From Silene latifolia (lineage: Eukaryota > Streptophyta > Magnoliopsida > Caryophyllales > Caryophyllaceae), in the NCBI RefSeq assembly GCF_048544455.1, contig NC_133536.1, forward strand, positions 37,404,652-37,468,651: a stretch of 64,000 bases of DNA, read 5' to 3'. The position numbers were made by a program, and so were the translations under genes. Shown piece by piece: positions 1-11,860 of this stretch. The notes under the pieces are model-generated. The model made no database searches. It saw only the letters and a list, made by a program, of their open reading frames with translations, and was not told the DNA's origin. Every line of letters starts with the position of its first letter. Position 1 is the first letter of the stretch.

Positions 1-563
1 ACATTGTTGTCATAGTCTATTTACTCCGACTTGTTATGTTATCTCATATACGCTTGTCCAACACTTAATACTACGACATGTGTATGAGACTTAGACATTT
101 CATCTTAAACCAAAAACATGAAATATTTTTCATAAAATAGACGAGTCTGACTCTTGGACACATACCCATATGGGGTACTTGTTAACTGAGTGTGATTAAA
201 TAGGTCATACTTACTTTTAAAATTCTGTTCCATGTAAGAATACATATTAAACGGAATACTAGTTATTCCTCGTTGGTAATTTATCTCTGACTAGGTGTAA
301 TGGATGTATCTTTTAGCAATATATATGTGCATGTAATCTTTTATGTTTTGCGTTGTGTGTATATTTGCCAATACATGGAAAGAGAGATTCTAATTTGCAT
401 CTGCGTGACAAACTTTCAGCTTGGTCATTCCCTTTCATGTTAATTAGCTAAACGACTTCACTTCAAGCATATACATAGGCTTGTATTCCATTCATTGCAT
501 GGTTACCTTAAATGTTTGATATTCTTTTTTGATTCACGAATTTTCTGATTGTTGTGCTGACAG
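1..563. other. Upstream intron sequence of the RING-protein gene
   Basis: AT-rich sequence without a credible reading frame. Since exon 564-595 begins with a spliced codon, at least the 3' part is intron of the RING-protein gene. I see no exon in it. Confidence 0.5.
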
Positions 564-1599
564 ATCAATTTAACCCAAGGAATGCCCCGAGAGAGGTACG
601 GAGTAATTTTTTTCCCCTAGCTATAATTCTCTCTCTTTTTTTTTTTATAGAAAATTTCCTTCTCTGTATTAAAGTCTTGAGTAATTTGCCTTTCCAACAC
701 TTATTTTTTATTAGGTGAAAACAGAATCACCGCAGGTTACCCTCCCAGCTTCTGCTCAACAATCACCGTCAATCCATACGACTTCTCCATTATCTTCCCA
801 AAGTAATCCTCTTCTGCCGTCAATAATTCGATCCAGGTTGGCTCATGGTTTGCCAGGACCCCATCGACCCCATCAGCCATCTTCAGTACACAGCTCTGGT
901 AGAAACTCACCCATGGAAGAAAGGCATGCTCCTTCTGCTGCAAGCAATGAATCCACTCGAGGTTCTTTTGGTGGGTCCTCTAATGGCTGGTCAACACATG
1001 CCTTTGACCTCAGGTCTGCTTCACAGAGAGACCGGTGCTCTTTTGATAGTGATTCCTGCCGCTTAGGCCAGAATTCTAGGTCAACATCAGTAGATTTCTC
1101 AACATGCGGCATTTGCTCAAAGCGACTGTCTGAAAAATCTGTTTGGAGCAGCCAAAAATTTGTTGGTGGTAATGAATTAGCAGTGGTATCTGTTTTGATA
1201 TGTGGGCATGTTTACCATGCGGAATGCCTTGAAACTATAACACCTGAAATCAACAAATATGACCCTGCTTGTCCAGTATGTACCTTCGGTGAGAAGCAAA
1301 CTTTTAAACTCACTGGAAAAATGCTCAAGGCCGAAAAAGATTATAAAGCGAAAAATAGCAAAAAGTCGAGGAACCGAGCAGTAGAGAATGATGGGTCATT
1401 TGATTTTGATTATTGGAAAAGTAGCCCACTTGAAGGAAAGAGTCCTAAGCTGAGTAATAGTTCTAGCTTGAGGATTGCTTCAGCAAAACCTTTCTTGAAG
1501 CGACACTTCTCGTTCGGATCAAGGAGCAATAAATCAGTGTTAGAAAGCCCATCTATTAGGAAAAAGGGTTTGTTCTGGGCAAAGTCTAGCAGGGTGTGA
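564..1599 (+). CDS. RING-type zinc finger protein, last two exons (5' part outside the window)
   Basis: Two 3' exons of a probable RING/U-box superfamily protein, likely an E3 ubiquitin ligase. Exon 564-595 follows a CAG acceptor and ends at GT (596). The next exon begins after TTAG at 715, keeps the frame, and stops with TGA at 1597-1599. The long exon encodes a Ser/Pro-rich stretch, then a C3H2C3-like finger at about 1105-1290: C-x2-C, a spacer of about 25 residues, C-x-H-x2-H-x2-C, then C-x2-C (CPVC). A basic Lys/Ser-rich tail follows. The GTG at 715 is an exon start inside the protein, not a translation start. Earlier exons, including the initiator, must lie upstream; I could not place one in 1-563. 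The family assignment is firm, the ligase role is inferred, and no substrate can be suggested. Confidence 0.8.
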
Positions 1600-2329
1600 G
1601 CATCTTTTTCTATAGTTTGAGATTACAAAGGTGAGGAATTCTGTTCCAAAATTTTACACAAACATAGGAGAGACGGTCTTACATGTGAGTCGAATCAATA
1701 GCCAAACAATTAAATGAGTGCTGCAAGTATTTGAATTTGTTTCACATGTGATATTGTCTCATACGAGACTTGTAAGAAATCGAGGCATCTGGCAGTTTGC
1801 TCTGCATTTTTCTTTTTAATGTGATCCAGGTTTAGCATATTTGCTCTTGTTTAAGCACTGTTTCATCTCAATTTGCAGGTTTTCTATGGGATTGCTTTGG
1901 TCATGTGAAGACTGTTCTCTTTTCGTTCTTGGTCATACAAAACGCAATGAGAACTGAATTCGGGTCGGTTCTCAGAGTCAGTACACCTTTGCCGTATAAG
2001 GTGATCTTGGTGGCTTCACACTGTAAAGGAGGATACAAAGGATATAGTAGTATATGATAAGAAGACAAGAAGTCTCACTAGCTAGGTGAATCAAATGTGT
2101 TCAGTGTACTAGCATCATTTTGGTTTCTGGTATTTTATTAATGTTAATGTACATCTACATTTGTTTGAAAACCGAAAATTGGATCACCATTTGGTATGGA
2201 ATATATCATTCCAAGCTTCCGAACATCCCACACCAACTCACTCCATGGGAATTGATTTTTAAGATCCTTAATTGTTTACTTTTGCATTTCCCTTGGCAAG
2301 AGCATGATATTTGTGCTCTCTCGGAACTA

Positions 2330-2406
2330 CTCCCTCCCATTCAACAAGTTCTTTACGTTGAGGAGTATTTTAATGAAATGTAAAGAATTTGTTGAATGAG
2401 AGCGAG
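2330..2406. mobile_element. Stowaway-like MITE, 77 bp
   Basis: A compact inverted repeat starting CTCCCTCCC and ending in the near-complement GAGAGCGAG, flanked on both sides by TA (2328-2329 and 2407-2408). The arms share AACAAGTTCTT / AAGAATTTGTT-type sequence. Terminal CTCCCT plus a TA duplication is the Stowaway (Tc1/mariner) signature. It lies about 0.7 kb downstream of the RING-gene stop codon. Confidence 0.7.
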
Positions 2407-2699
2407 TAGTTAATATAAACCCATAAGAGGCCTTTCTCATTAGGAACGATTAGTATCTGACGCTATATTAAGTCCGTTAACTGGATTAACAAAAATTGAA
2501 GATGTTTTAGTTTAGTAGTTAAGGTAATTTAGATAACAGATTTGAAGTTTGGATTTTCCTCTTCCCGTTATAGTAATAAGACGGTTTTATCAAAATGCTT
2601 GGTTTATTTTCACGAAACACTGTTTCTGGTAAGGAAATACTCATCAAATTGGAAATGAGGATGGTCTTTCTTCTGAGTGTTAGGAGCCATGTTGTTAAA

Positions 2700-2870
2700 A
2701 TCGCGATCCGGATCATAGGATCGTACGATCCTACGATCCAAAAAGTGGAAAACGATTCAAATCGTCGGAGGATCGTTTTGGCGATAGGATCGGTATAGGA
2801 TCGGTCAGGGTCGGGTAGGATCGTACATGATCGTGTAGGATCGATGGTAGGATCGTTCAGGATCGTAAAA
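2700..2870. repeat. GGATCG-rich terminal repeat, left copy
   Basis: More than ten copies of GGATCG or CGATCC in about 170 bp, spaced irregularly by 5-20 bp. The complementary right-end cluster is at about 10,945-11,030. The pair behaves as the degenerate long terminal inverted repeat of the surrounding Mutator-like element. Confidence 0.7.
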
Positions 2871-4131
2871 TGCTTATTTGTGCAACAAGTTTGTGAGTTG
2901 GTTATTCTTCTATACTTACAACTCTAAATTAAAGGTATATTAATTTTCATGCCCGTGCGTTGCACGGATACTAAAATAAGTTGCAACTATAATGTCTTGC
3001 ATTACTTATTTTGAGTTTTATTAACAAATGAGGTAAAATAGAGAGAGAATGAAAATATTAATAGTGAGATATATTTACCTCTCAAATACAAACCAAAATC
3101 CCATAAACATAAGATAAATTTGAAACAAACTTATCATATTCCAATTTCCATATTTTCATCCCTTTTTTCTCCCTCCATCTTATTCCTTCTCTTTTCCTTT
3201 ATATTTTTATTTTTGCAAACAAAGTGTAAGTAAGTTACATGACTTTAAATAAATCAATATTAATCAATTCAATATATAAATTATAGTCATCAAAACCCTC
3301 TTTTGTCATTCCTCATTTCTCTCATTTTCTTCCTTACTCATTTTTCCCTTTCCAATATTGTTTTTCCCCTCGTTATATAAAACGTACAAAGTAATGCGTT
3401 TATATACACTATACTTCAGATGCATTATTTAGCCTATATTTATCGTATGTTTACGTTTTCCATTTCCTCATAGTACTTCCTTTTTACCTTTTCAAATATT
3501 GTTCACCATATCAACTATTTTCCCACGTGCATTCACCCTTCCCAGTTCCCACCAAACTAAACAACCTAAACCCATCATATCAAACCCCATCCCTATCCGT
3601 GTATAATTTCCCCTATCGATATTTGCTTATATTATCTAAATTGCACTCTAAACCGTCAGGGATTAACCCACCTCTCAAGAGACTTACCCCCTCCCCAAAG
3701 GATTATTTCATAACAATAATCCAAACTATACCTCTTCTTCTTATATTAATCCATACTATTGTTTAACTCAAAAAAACCTGAACTATTACAACATTTAACT
3801 TACATTGAACTTTTGGAAGGAATACTTAGATAGCCGGTTCCTTTTTACTTATTTCCGTAATGCAGTACCTCTCTCCTCCCTTAATCAGAACAGTTAGTCT
3901 TGCTGAAGACGGGTTGGAACAAGTGACGGGTAATGCCACTCACAAAACGGATAGGGGGGACAAGGTGGGGGCAACCCCATGTGCTTCCCTCTCTCCTCTA
4001 TTTGGGTCATTTGTGAGAGCAAATGGTATCCGTCACTCCAAAGTGACGGATATGTGCCGTCTTCAATGAGATTTTGTGTAATCAGAAACAAAACCTTTTT
4101 AATCAAAAACAAAACCCCTACAATTCCTTTA

Positions 4132-5251
4132 GGGGGTGTTTGGTTCACGCGTGGGTAAGGGTTTGGAATCGGGAATCATACATGGGTGGTATCGGGTTGG
4201 AACTTGATACCTCATACCTAGAGCTGATCATGGGCCGGGCCTATGCGGGTTTGGGCCGGGCCGGGGTGAAAAAAATGGCCCACGTGTGCGAGTTGGGCCG
4301 GACCGGGCCAAATGAGAGGGCCTATTTAGCGAGCCCAAGCCCAGCCCTTATGGGCTAAATCGGGTTTTTGGGCCTAAATGGGCTTTTCAGGCCCTAAAAT
4401 TTACGACTTACCGAACGAGATAAGTAGTATAATACCTTCAACTAGTACTTTAAAAGTGCACTTAGTATAAAAAATCGTACAAAGTATGATGAAGTACATA
4501 TGAATTAATCTTCAAAAATGGAATAAAAGACAATCATCGACACATTATAATGCTTAATCATATCTAGTAGATATGATTTATGATACGTAAACATCGCTTT
4601 TAAATCTCAATAAATATATACATGAGTTTATAAGGAATTATATATATAATTTACGCTACTTACACAGATTTCATAACAAAAATATTCCTTAATAATAAAT
4701 ATGGGCCGGGCCGGGCCAAAATTTGGGCCAAACGCTTAGCCCAAACCCGCCCCAAAAGTACATTGGGCTTTTTTGGGCCGGCCCATGGGCTTTTTTGGGC
4801 CAAAATAAAAGGCCCAAGCCCTTCAAAAAAGCGGGCTGGGCCGGGTCGGGCCAATGGGATTGGGCCATTTGATCACCTCTACTCATACCTTGTGTTTGGT
4901 TCAATTTTGGGGGTATGGGGTTAGAAACTTATCAAAGCTAAAAACTCTTCAAAATACAATATTTTTAATAATAATTTTTATACTATTAAATCATGTAGAG
5001 AAAATTTAATCAAATAAATATATAAAATGATTTTTTTACAATGGTTTTTATCAATTTTTAATATTTGTAATTTGATACCATGAGTATCAATCTCATACCC
5101 ACCCCCCCTCCCCTCCGGTATGAAAACCCATACCTCATGGGTTTGAGGTATGGGTATCAAACCTTCAATTTTGTCAACCAAACACATGGTATGGGTTTGG
5201 TTCATTCTAAACCCATACCTCATACCTATATTGGGTGAACCAAACACCCCC
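4132..5251. mobile_element. PIF/Harbinger (Tourist-like) MITE, hosting a hAT MITE
   Basis: The terminal inverted repeat is GGGGGTGTTTGGTTCAC, a perfect 17-bp match between 4132-4148 and 5235-5251. It is flanked by the 3-bp duplication TTA (4129-4131 and 5252-5254). Terminal GGG...TGTTTGGTT plus a TTA TSD is the Tourist/Harbinger signature. Both arms are rich in GGTATGGGTTTGG-type sequence. Without the nested insertion the element is about 450 bp. No coding capacity. Confidence 0.85.
4219..4881. mobile_element. hAT-type MITE rich in GGGCCGGGCC, nested in the Harbinger MITE
   Basis: It starts TAGAGCTGATCATGGGCC and ends with the complement of TAGAGGTGATCAAATGGCCC. A perfect 8-bp duplication CTCATACC flanks it (4211-4218 and 4882-4889), the TSD length of hAT elements. 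The arms carry repeated GGGCCGGGCC and GGCCCAAGCCC blocks around an AT-rich core. Reading frames across the GC-rich arms are by-products of the repeat. Confidence 0.88.
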
Positions 5252-5906
5252 TTAACCCGTTTAATGAATTCAATCTCTTAAATTAAATTCCCCTACTAAA
5301 AAACAAAACCCCTGATTGTTCAGTGGTGTTTTGCTAGAGACCTAAAGTTCTTAAGATTAAATTAAGGGTAAATTTAACCTGGGCGAAAATAGAAGAGAGA
5401 GAAGGATGGAGAAAGGAAAAGGAGTAATGGAAAAATAATCATATGTTGCTCGCAAAAACAAGGATGCGGAATCTGATTAGAAAGCCCATAGGTTTGTCGG
5501 ATAATTATCAAAATTAAACTAGATCTTATAGTCATGCCATCATCGCTTATATTGTTTGCTTTCGTTGTTTCCCAATCTAATTCTATCGGATATGAAGAAT
5601 TTACTGCATGTCTAGTGTATCACGAATATCCCCCATTCGGCCTAAACTTGTGATGCAGGATGAAGTTTTTTTCTTCTATTCTTGGAAGAGGGAGATTTTC
5701 ATTTAATACCTCCATCAATTGTATTTTTGTCATCTGAAATAATATATTTGTCATCCTTTGAAAACATGCTTGGTAAGTTGCTCAAGCTCCATTCAAGAAT
5801 TTAATGGTGATGGCAGTTTATTGTTTTCCATTTTCGCCATGTTATTGTTTTGATTAATTAGGAAATAGATGTGGGGAAATGGAGAAGAAAAAAATGGATG
5901 AATAAA

Positions 5907-7123
5907 GGGTTATTTCATGGGAATAATCCAAACTAAGCCTCATCTTCTCATATTAATTCAAACCAATGTTTAACCGAGAAAAATCCAATCTTTGACATCA
6001 TTTAACTTGTACTGAACTGATGGAAGGGAAACCTGTACAACCGGTTTCCTTTGACTTTAAACCCTAATTTAGTCTGTAAAGTCCTTTATTTTATTTACAA
6101 AACAAAAACAACACATAACATAAACATATTAATTTCCCCTTAATCAAAAACCCTAAATTAATTTCCCCCAAATTGATTTTCCCCTTCAACCGTATCAAGT
6201 TCAGTATTAATGTTACTAGAAGGTGATAAAGATGATTCTAACTACACTGTAGCTTCAGCAAAAGAATCAATCCCTTGTTTTATCATATTTTTCCTTAATT
6301 TGCACATTTTCAATACTTCTATTTTCTCAGATTTTGAGTTTGTTGCACCCATTTTTGAAATATTTGGGGAAAAATCAGGGTTTTAGGAACTATAGTGTTG
6401 ATTTGAACATGGGTAATGAAGTCCAAATATGGAGAGCGCAAGAGCTTGATGACATGATTTGGTATTTGCAGGATTCACAAAATTTGGATCTCAACAATTA
6501 GCAACTGACATATTCTCCTCTTTATTTTTTTCTTTTATTATTGCCCACTTTCTGATTTCCACCTTCACTACAACAACACCCAACCCATTCAATAAACCTA
6601 TCAATATAACCAAAAAAGAGAAAACCCGACTCTACATTAGTATTCAAAATCCAACGACACCGACAACAATTGACATGTGTATACTTATGATATGAATTTG
6701 CAGGATGCACAAAATTGAGGAGTGACATAAGTTACTGAATTGGGGATTTGAGGTTTCAATTGGGGATTTAGGGAAACCGAGGAATGAATAAGTTTATTTG
6801 GGATTAATTTTTTTTGAGGGAAATGAAAGAAAAAGGCAGAATTTAAGTAATGAAAAAAAAGGAAGCAATTGGAGAGAATGAAGAAATGAAGAATGAAGAA
6901 AGTACTAGAAGATGAAGTAATGAAGAAAAGGAACCGAAAAAAAATAGAAAAGAAATGGACTCATAAAGTCACCTGTTGGAAAACTGGTGATACTAGGTAA
7001 ATTATGGCCTCAGTTCAGTATAAGTTAAATGATGCCAAGGATTGGATTTTTCCCAGTTAAACAATAGTTTGGATTAATAGGAGAAGAGGAGCCTTAGTTT
7101 GGATTATTCTCATGAAATAACCC
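5907..7123. mobile_element. Foldback MULE-type MITE with perfect 9-bp TSD
   Basis: It is flanked by ATGAATAAA on both sides (5898-5906 and 7124-7132). Left end GGGTTATTTCATGGGAATAATCC mirrors right end GGATTATTCTCATGAAATAACCC, and similarity runs on for more than 100 bp as a long terminal inverted repeat (for example TTAAATGATG... against CATCATTTAA). A 9-bp TSD and long TIRs indicate a Mutator-type element. The interior is simple AT-rich sequence with no supported gene. Confidence 0.85.
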
Positions 7124-7349
7124 ATGAATAAATGGAGAATGATAATGATGAAGGGAAAAGAAATAACACAAATAGACCCGGGGAAAAAAGAAAAAAAGGG
7201 ACCCACACCAAAATGACCTTTAACATTACCGGTTATATCAGGTCAAATTTAGGGTGAGTTCAACGCAAGTTAAATGATATGATAGTTCAGATTTTTCTGA
7301 GTTAAACAATAGCATGGATTAATATGAGAAGAAGAGGCATAGTTCAGAT

Positions 7350-9353
7350 TATTAATACTCTCTTTTGTCATTTCTTATTTGTCTATTTTTTTTTCTTACT
7401 CCCTTTTCCCTCTCTAATAGTGTTGTATTTTTTACTGTTATATAAAACATACATATTATATACTTATATATGGTTTCGTTTATATATCTAATACTTCAGA
7501 GAAACTTACCCCTTCAAATAATATAATATGTGGTTTTCTCCTTTTCTCATAGTACGACCTTCAAATAAAATATACATATTTACATGTTCTAATATTACCT
7601 CACCAAATCAGTTTGTCACGTGCATTTACCCTTCCTACCCAACTACCCAACCTAACCTTTTCTACCTAAGCCCATCTCTATCAACGAAGAATTCGCCCTA
7701 TCGATATCTGCTTATGTTCCCTAAATTACACTCTTACACGTTAGAGATTAACCCTGCCCCTCGAGAAACTCACCCCCTCCCCAAAAACCCGCCATATCCC
7801 TACCCCTACCTCTCAAAAAAATACACATGCACAGTGAAGCCATCTCTTGCCCTATAATATTTAATTGATTGATATTAATCTTAGATTAAACTCCAGAAAT
7901 TATAATCATTAAAACTCTCTTTTGTCATTTCCTATTTGTCTCATTTAGTTAAAGCCTAAAGAAAGAAAGAATATTAGTTATTGTGTGCAACTGTATAGTG
8001 CAAAAGATAAAAAAAGTGATCATTTTATGATAGACAGTGATAGCTATATGTCAAATGAGATAATTTTATAATATATTAGAAGTGGTAAATTTATAATAAT
8101 GAAAGTGGTTAATTTTTGGAAAATGCAATGGCGATACCGGGTGGTACTCAAATTGAGCGACAGCCGCGATATTATTGTAATTTTCTTGGGTATTTTGCTT
8201 TCCCTCCATCAAAATTCGAAATTCAAATTAATGATTGTTAAAGGGTAATTTAGGAAACTAACATTAGTTAATTAATTATAAAAATAATGATAATAATAAA
8301 TTATCTATAAAAAAACAAATTGATAGATTGTGTACGGTGGTTTGATGGAATCTAAACGTGATATTCAATCACAAATCCGGTAAATTTTTGGATATTAGTT
8401 GCAATCTTTGACAAAAAGTCAGTACTTGAGATATTAATGATTCAAATGTACCCCATAATCATCTTGCTTTCATGGTATCTTAGTCTTACGATCACACATT
8501 TTCGTGATCATTTTATGTTTGTTCTTCCATGTGAATGAACACAAAAAATTTAATGAACAAATATTTCATCTTTCGTTTGTACAATTGAACATACTTTTAA
8601 CAATTATGAATCCGGTGGAGAAAATTTTTGTAAGGTATTTGTCATTTTACTTTTGACAATAAAATTCTCTCCTTGTTTTTGTTAATTGATTTTTTTAATT
8701 TGTTAATTGGTAAATGTATGCTTTGATGAAGATAGAGATGTGTTGTTATGATACGGATTGTGAATTACGGTTTTATCCTTTATGATATTGGCGCAAAAAC
8801 GAAATTTAATTTTTAATTTTTTATTACTTTGTATTTTTTTTATTAGGGTATTAATGAGTTTTGGTAACACCCGGTGTCGCCCTAACACTTCCCTTAATTT
8901 TTAACATGAAGTAATTTTTTTTTTATAAAATGGATCTTAATTGAAAAAATTATAAATAATACACCCTTAAACGTTAGAGATTAACCCTACCCCTCGAGAA
9001 ACTCACCCCCTCCTCAAAAACCCGTCAAACCCCTACCCCTACCTCTCAAAAAAATACACAAGCACAGTGAGCCATCTCTGGCCCGATAAGATTCATGTCC
9101 TACCCATAATGAATAAGACAATTTTAAATAGGTTTATATTTAATTGATTGATATTGAGCTTAGATTAAACTTTAGAAATTATAATTATTAAAACTCTCTT
9201 TTATCATTTCCTATTTGTCTCATTTAGTTAAAGCCTAAAGGAAGAGAGAATAGTAGTTATTGTGTCTAATTGCATGGTGCAAAAGATAAAAAAAAGTGAT
9301 CATTTAATGATAGACAGTGGTAGCTATATGTTAAAATAAGATAATTTTATAAT
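7350..9353 (+). repeat. Imperfect tandem duplication, unit about 0.45 kb without later insertions
   Basis: The stretch from about 7736 (GTTAGAGATTAACCCTGCCC) to 8117 recurs from about 8967 (GTTAGAGATTAACCCTACCC) to 9353 in the same orientation at roughly 90% identity, including CACCCCCTCC, AATACACA and AAAGTGATCATTT. A third, more diverged copy lies at about 3190-3700. Each of the two right copies has taken its own MITE (8118-8893 and 9364-9932). No gene is seen in any copy. Confidence 0.7.
8118..8893. mobile_element. MULE-type MITE, 776 bp, perfect 9-bp TSD
   Basis: It is flanked by TTAATTTTT at 8109-8117 and 8894-8902. Left end GGAAAATGCAATGGCGATACC pairs with the right end, whose reverse complement reads GGGAAGTGTTAGGGCGACACC; the inner ACCGGGTG is shared. 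The empty site can be seen in the sister repeat near 9970, where the same flank lacks the insertion. No coding potential. Confidence 0.8.
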
Positions 9354-9363
9354 ATTTTAGAAG

Positions 9364-9932
9364 CGCGAAAGTGGTGATTAGCCCCCAAAACTTTAACCAA
9401 TTGTGAGATTATGCCCATAACTTACAAATGCAGTAATTATGCCCCATAACTTAGATAAAAAGTGAAATTCAACCCAACTTTTTATTTTCAACCAAAATTG
9501 CACCAAAAAATTCAATTTCATTCATCAATGCAATTTATAAGTATACAATAAAATTTACCAAAAATTTAAAATTGTGTATGTAATTTATTACACATTGTTG
9601 GAAACAAATATTTGAATGAATTAAATAAAATTGAAAACTTGAAAACGTATCTCATATATATGTGAATTATAATAAAATTAGTAAAAAAATATTAAAAATA
9701 TTCTAAAAATTATGTTAGTAAATTAAATAATACTTTTAAAATGTTAATAATTATTTAGTGTACAATGAACTTATTTATAAAATGATTTAATGATATGATT
9801 TAAGTTGAAAAGAGAAATTGAGTTAGATTTCACTTTTTGACAAAGTTATGAGGCCTAATTACTACAATTGTAAGTTATGGGGCTTAATCTCACAATTTGC
9901 TAAAGTTATGGGGGCTAATTACCACTTTCGCG
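9364..9932. mobile_element. MULE-like MITE, 569 bp, 10-bp TSD
   Basis: ATTTTAGAAG flanks both sides (9354-9363 and 9933-9942). The ends are CGCGAAAGTGGTGATTAG and the complementary CTAATTACCACTTTCGCG, with a long TIR running on through GCCCCATAACTT-type sequence. The undisturbed flank is present in the sister copy near 8085. Confidence 0.82.
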
Positions 9933-10226
9933 ATTTTAGAAGTGGTAAATTTATAATTATGAAAAGTGGTTAATTTTTAACATAAAGTAGTATTTTTTTT
10001 TTATAAAATGGGTTTTAATTGAAAAGGTTGTAAATAATTAATTTATATAAGTGGATAATTTTCTAATTTTAATAGGAAAAAATTTAATTATTTCCTAATT
10101 TTAATAGGAAAACATAAGTCTTTAATAATAATAAGTGTATAATTTTTTAATTGTAATAGGAAAACATCAAAAAAAAGCCTGAAATAGATATATATATATA
10201 TTGATTTAATATATTGATATGATTAT

Positions 10227-10854
10227 TAGTTTAGATCCCGCGCAATGAAAGCGCAGTATTTATAGAGTTACTAATATAGACTTCGTACAATATATGCACA
10301 GTATTTATAGAGTTTTACTTTCTAGTGTATTATTTATAGAATTTAAATTGATAATTCACTTATTTTTCATATTTCTCCTTAATGTATTTTGATTGGAGAA
10401 ATAAATAAAAATTTAGATCGTAAGAAATAATAAAATAAGTATTTTTTTTGTTTTTTTTACCGTGAAATTAATGATGTTAATTTACAAATATTTACTTATA
10501 ACATATTTTTTAGCTGCAATTTTTTATCATAAAAAGTCAATGATTTTTTAACAAATATTTAATAATACCATATTTTTTAGCCGCAACTTCTTATCATAAA
10601 AAGTCAATAAATTCTTATCATTATAAGTTCTTTCAAAAAAGAATTTCCTTATCCTAAAAAGATCGGAGCTAAATTTGTGCGGAATGTGAAATATTAAATG
10701 ATATAAATATTTAAATACAAAAAATTGTGTCCATTTATAACTTATCATGCCCATACCTACAGTATATGTTAAAAATACCACACACTATTCTAGGAAATAT
10801 ATTTTAGGCGGGAAAAGTGGGAGTTTCACCTATTCATTTAGTAAATAGGGGATT
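10227..10854. repeat. Dispersed repeat, short copy (class unresolved)
   Basis: It begins TAGTTTAGATCCCGCGCAAT and ends near TTCACCTATTCATTTAGTAAATAGG, a potential hairpin. The same start, interior (GTATTTATAGAG, AGAAATTAATGATGTTA) and end recur at 24,085-27,175, where later insertions enlarge the copy. A Helitron-like element is possible because of the hairpin near one end, but the canonical TC start and CTRR end are not visible. Confidence 0.55.
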
Positions 10855-11079
10855 AAGACTTTCATGTCATTAAATAAACTTTTTAACATTATACATCACA
10901 AATTATACTAAATAGTTTACATAAACTTGTTTATCCAAGCTATCTATAGGATCTTACGACCCTACGATTCGATCCTGCGATCCGATCCTACCACCCCTCT
11001 TCGATCCAAAGTAGGATCTCGATCCTGACAACATTGGTTAGGAGGACACAAATTTTTCTCTTATTCTGGTAGTAGCCAA

Positions 11080-11710
11080 TAGGGCTGAGCAAAAAATCTT
11101 ATTATCCACACTGATCCGATATCCGATCTGAATCCGTTCCGAAAGTTAAGTTTGGTTTGGATATCTGATCCGAAATCTTTGATTTTGGTTTGGATATAAA
11201 TATTAGAATTAAAACATTTGGATATCCGATCCGATCCGAAACTATAGTTTTCTAGTATAACTTCGAGAAAATAAAATTTTATTTGATACTTCCTCCATTC
11301 TCATATGATGTACCTATTTTATTAAAATATTTCACTCATATATTCAATAAATGGGTACATCATATAAAAACGGAGGAAGTACAACAACTTCATTAATGTT
11401 TAAAATATTAGAGAAATATCTAAGTGATACTTAAATTTTATGTCGAGAACATTAGAGTAAGAATATTAAAGAAAATCATCATGTAAGGCTATGAATATAA
11501 TTGTATTTCAAACTTAATTTTAAAGTAAAGTAAATTCAAAAGTATGGATATCCGATGGATATCCGTATCCGATCCGATTATTTTGACCTGAACATTGGAT
11601 ATCCGAAACATTTGGTTTGGATATTGAATATCTAACTTCAGGATTTCTAATATGGATATCCGATCCGAACTGGCACTTTGGATCGGATATCCGATCCGTA
11701 CTCTGCCCTA
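11080..11710. mobile_element. hAT-type MITE with GGATATCCGATCCG arms
   Basis: The ends are TAGGGCTGAGCA and the complement of TAGGGCAGAGTACGG. The flanks GTAGCCAA (11,072-11,079) and GTAACCAA (11,711-11,718) form an 8-bp TSD with one mismatch. The arms are filled with GGATATCCGATCCG-type repeats. A Stowaway MITE sits inside. The right end is only about 80 bp from the first ABRE-like motif of the dehydrin promoter. Confidence 0.78.
11289..11379. mobile_element. Stowaway MITE, 91 bp
   Basis: A TA-flanked palindrome from CTTCCTCCATTCTCATATGATGT to ACATCATATAAAAACGGAGGAAG, inserted inside the hAT MITE. The arms pair over about 25 bp, with TATTTCACTCATATATT in the loop. Confidence 0.8.
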
Positions 11711-11790
11711 GTAACCAACACAAAGTATCCTACAACAATGCGCCAAATGACGCACCATTTACAAAGACACCTATTCAAACTGTCTTGCTA

Positions 11791-11860
11791 ACGTGGGTAC
11801 TCCTTAGTCCTTACATCAAAAGTTACCCCTACGTGTTAACTTTGCTCCACATGCATGCAT
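11791..11860 (+). promoter_or_regulatory. ABRE-like and RY motifs upstream of the dehydrin
   Basis: Two ACGTG cores 40 bp apart (ACGTGGG at 11,791 and ACGTGTT at 11,831) are followed by CATGCATGCAT at 11,850-11,860, which contains overlapping RY elements. ABREs in pairs are typical of ABA- and drought-inducible genes, and RY elements of seed-maturation genes. The ATG follows at 11,964. Function is inferred from motif and position only. Confidence 0.6.

Larger units (their letters stand above)
3700..7353. mobile_element. Foldback MULE-like element, interrupted and lacking its right tip
   Basis: The left end (GGATTATTTCATAAC...) and the inner sequence (AATCCAAACTATACCTCTTC) are mirrored at about 7200-7353 (GAAGAGGCATAGTTCAGATTATT). 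It belongs to the family of the intact element at 5907-7123, which sits inside it. The outermost bases of the right end are missing and no TSD is visible, so this copy is older and truncated. It also contains the Harbinger/hAT nest at 4132-5251. Confidence 0.55.
2688..11036. mobile_element. Large Mutator-like composite element (8.35 kb), non-coding
   Basis: The left end reads CATGTTGTTAAAATCGCGATCC. The reverse complement of the right end reads CAATGTTGTCAGGATCGAGATCC. Both sides carry clusters of GGATCG/CGATCC. The flanks are GTTAGGAGC (2679-2687) and GTTAGGAGG (11037-11045), a 9-bp TSD with one mismatch, as expected for MULEs. The interior has no transposase; it holds AT-rich sequence, an internal tandem duplication and several younger insertions listed separately. 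The alternative is two unrelated remnants that share a terminal family, but the TSD argues for one element. Ends and TSD were read directly; unity of the interior is inferred. Confidence 0.6.

Noticed and set aside
4660..4904. Open frames rich in Gly-Pro-Ala-Arg
   Set aside because: They are translations of GGGCCGGGCC repeats in a hAT MITE.
10227..10854. Definite Helitron call
   Set aside because: A hairpin near one end is suggestive, but the TC start, the CTRR end and an A-T insertion site are not seen.
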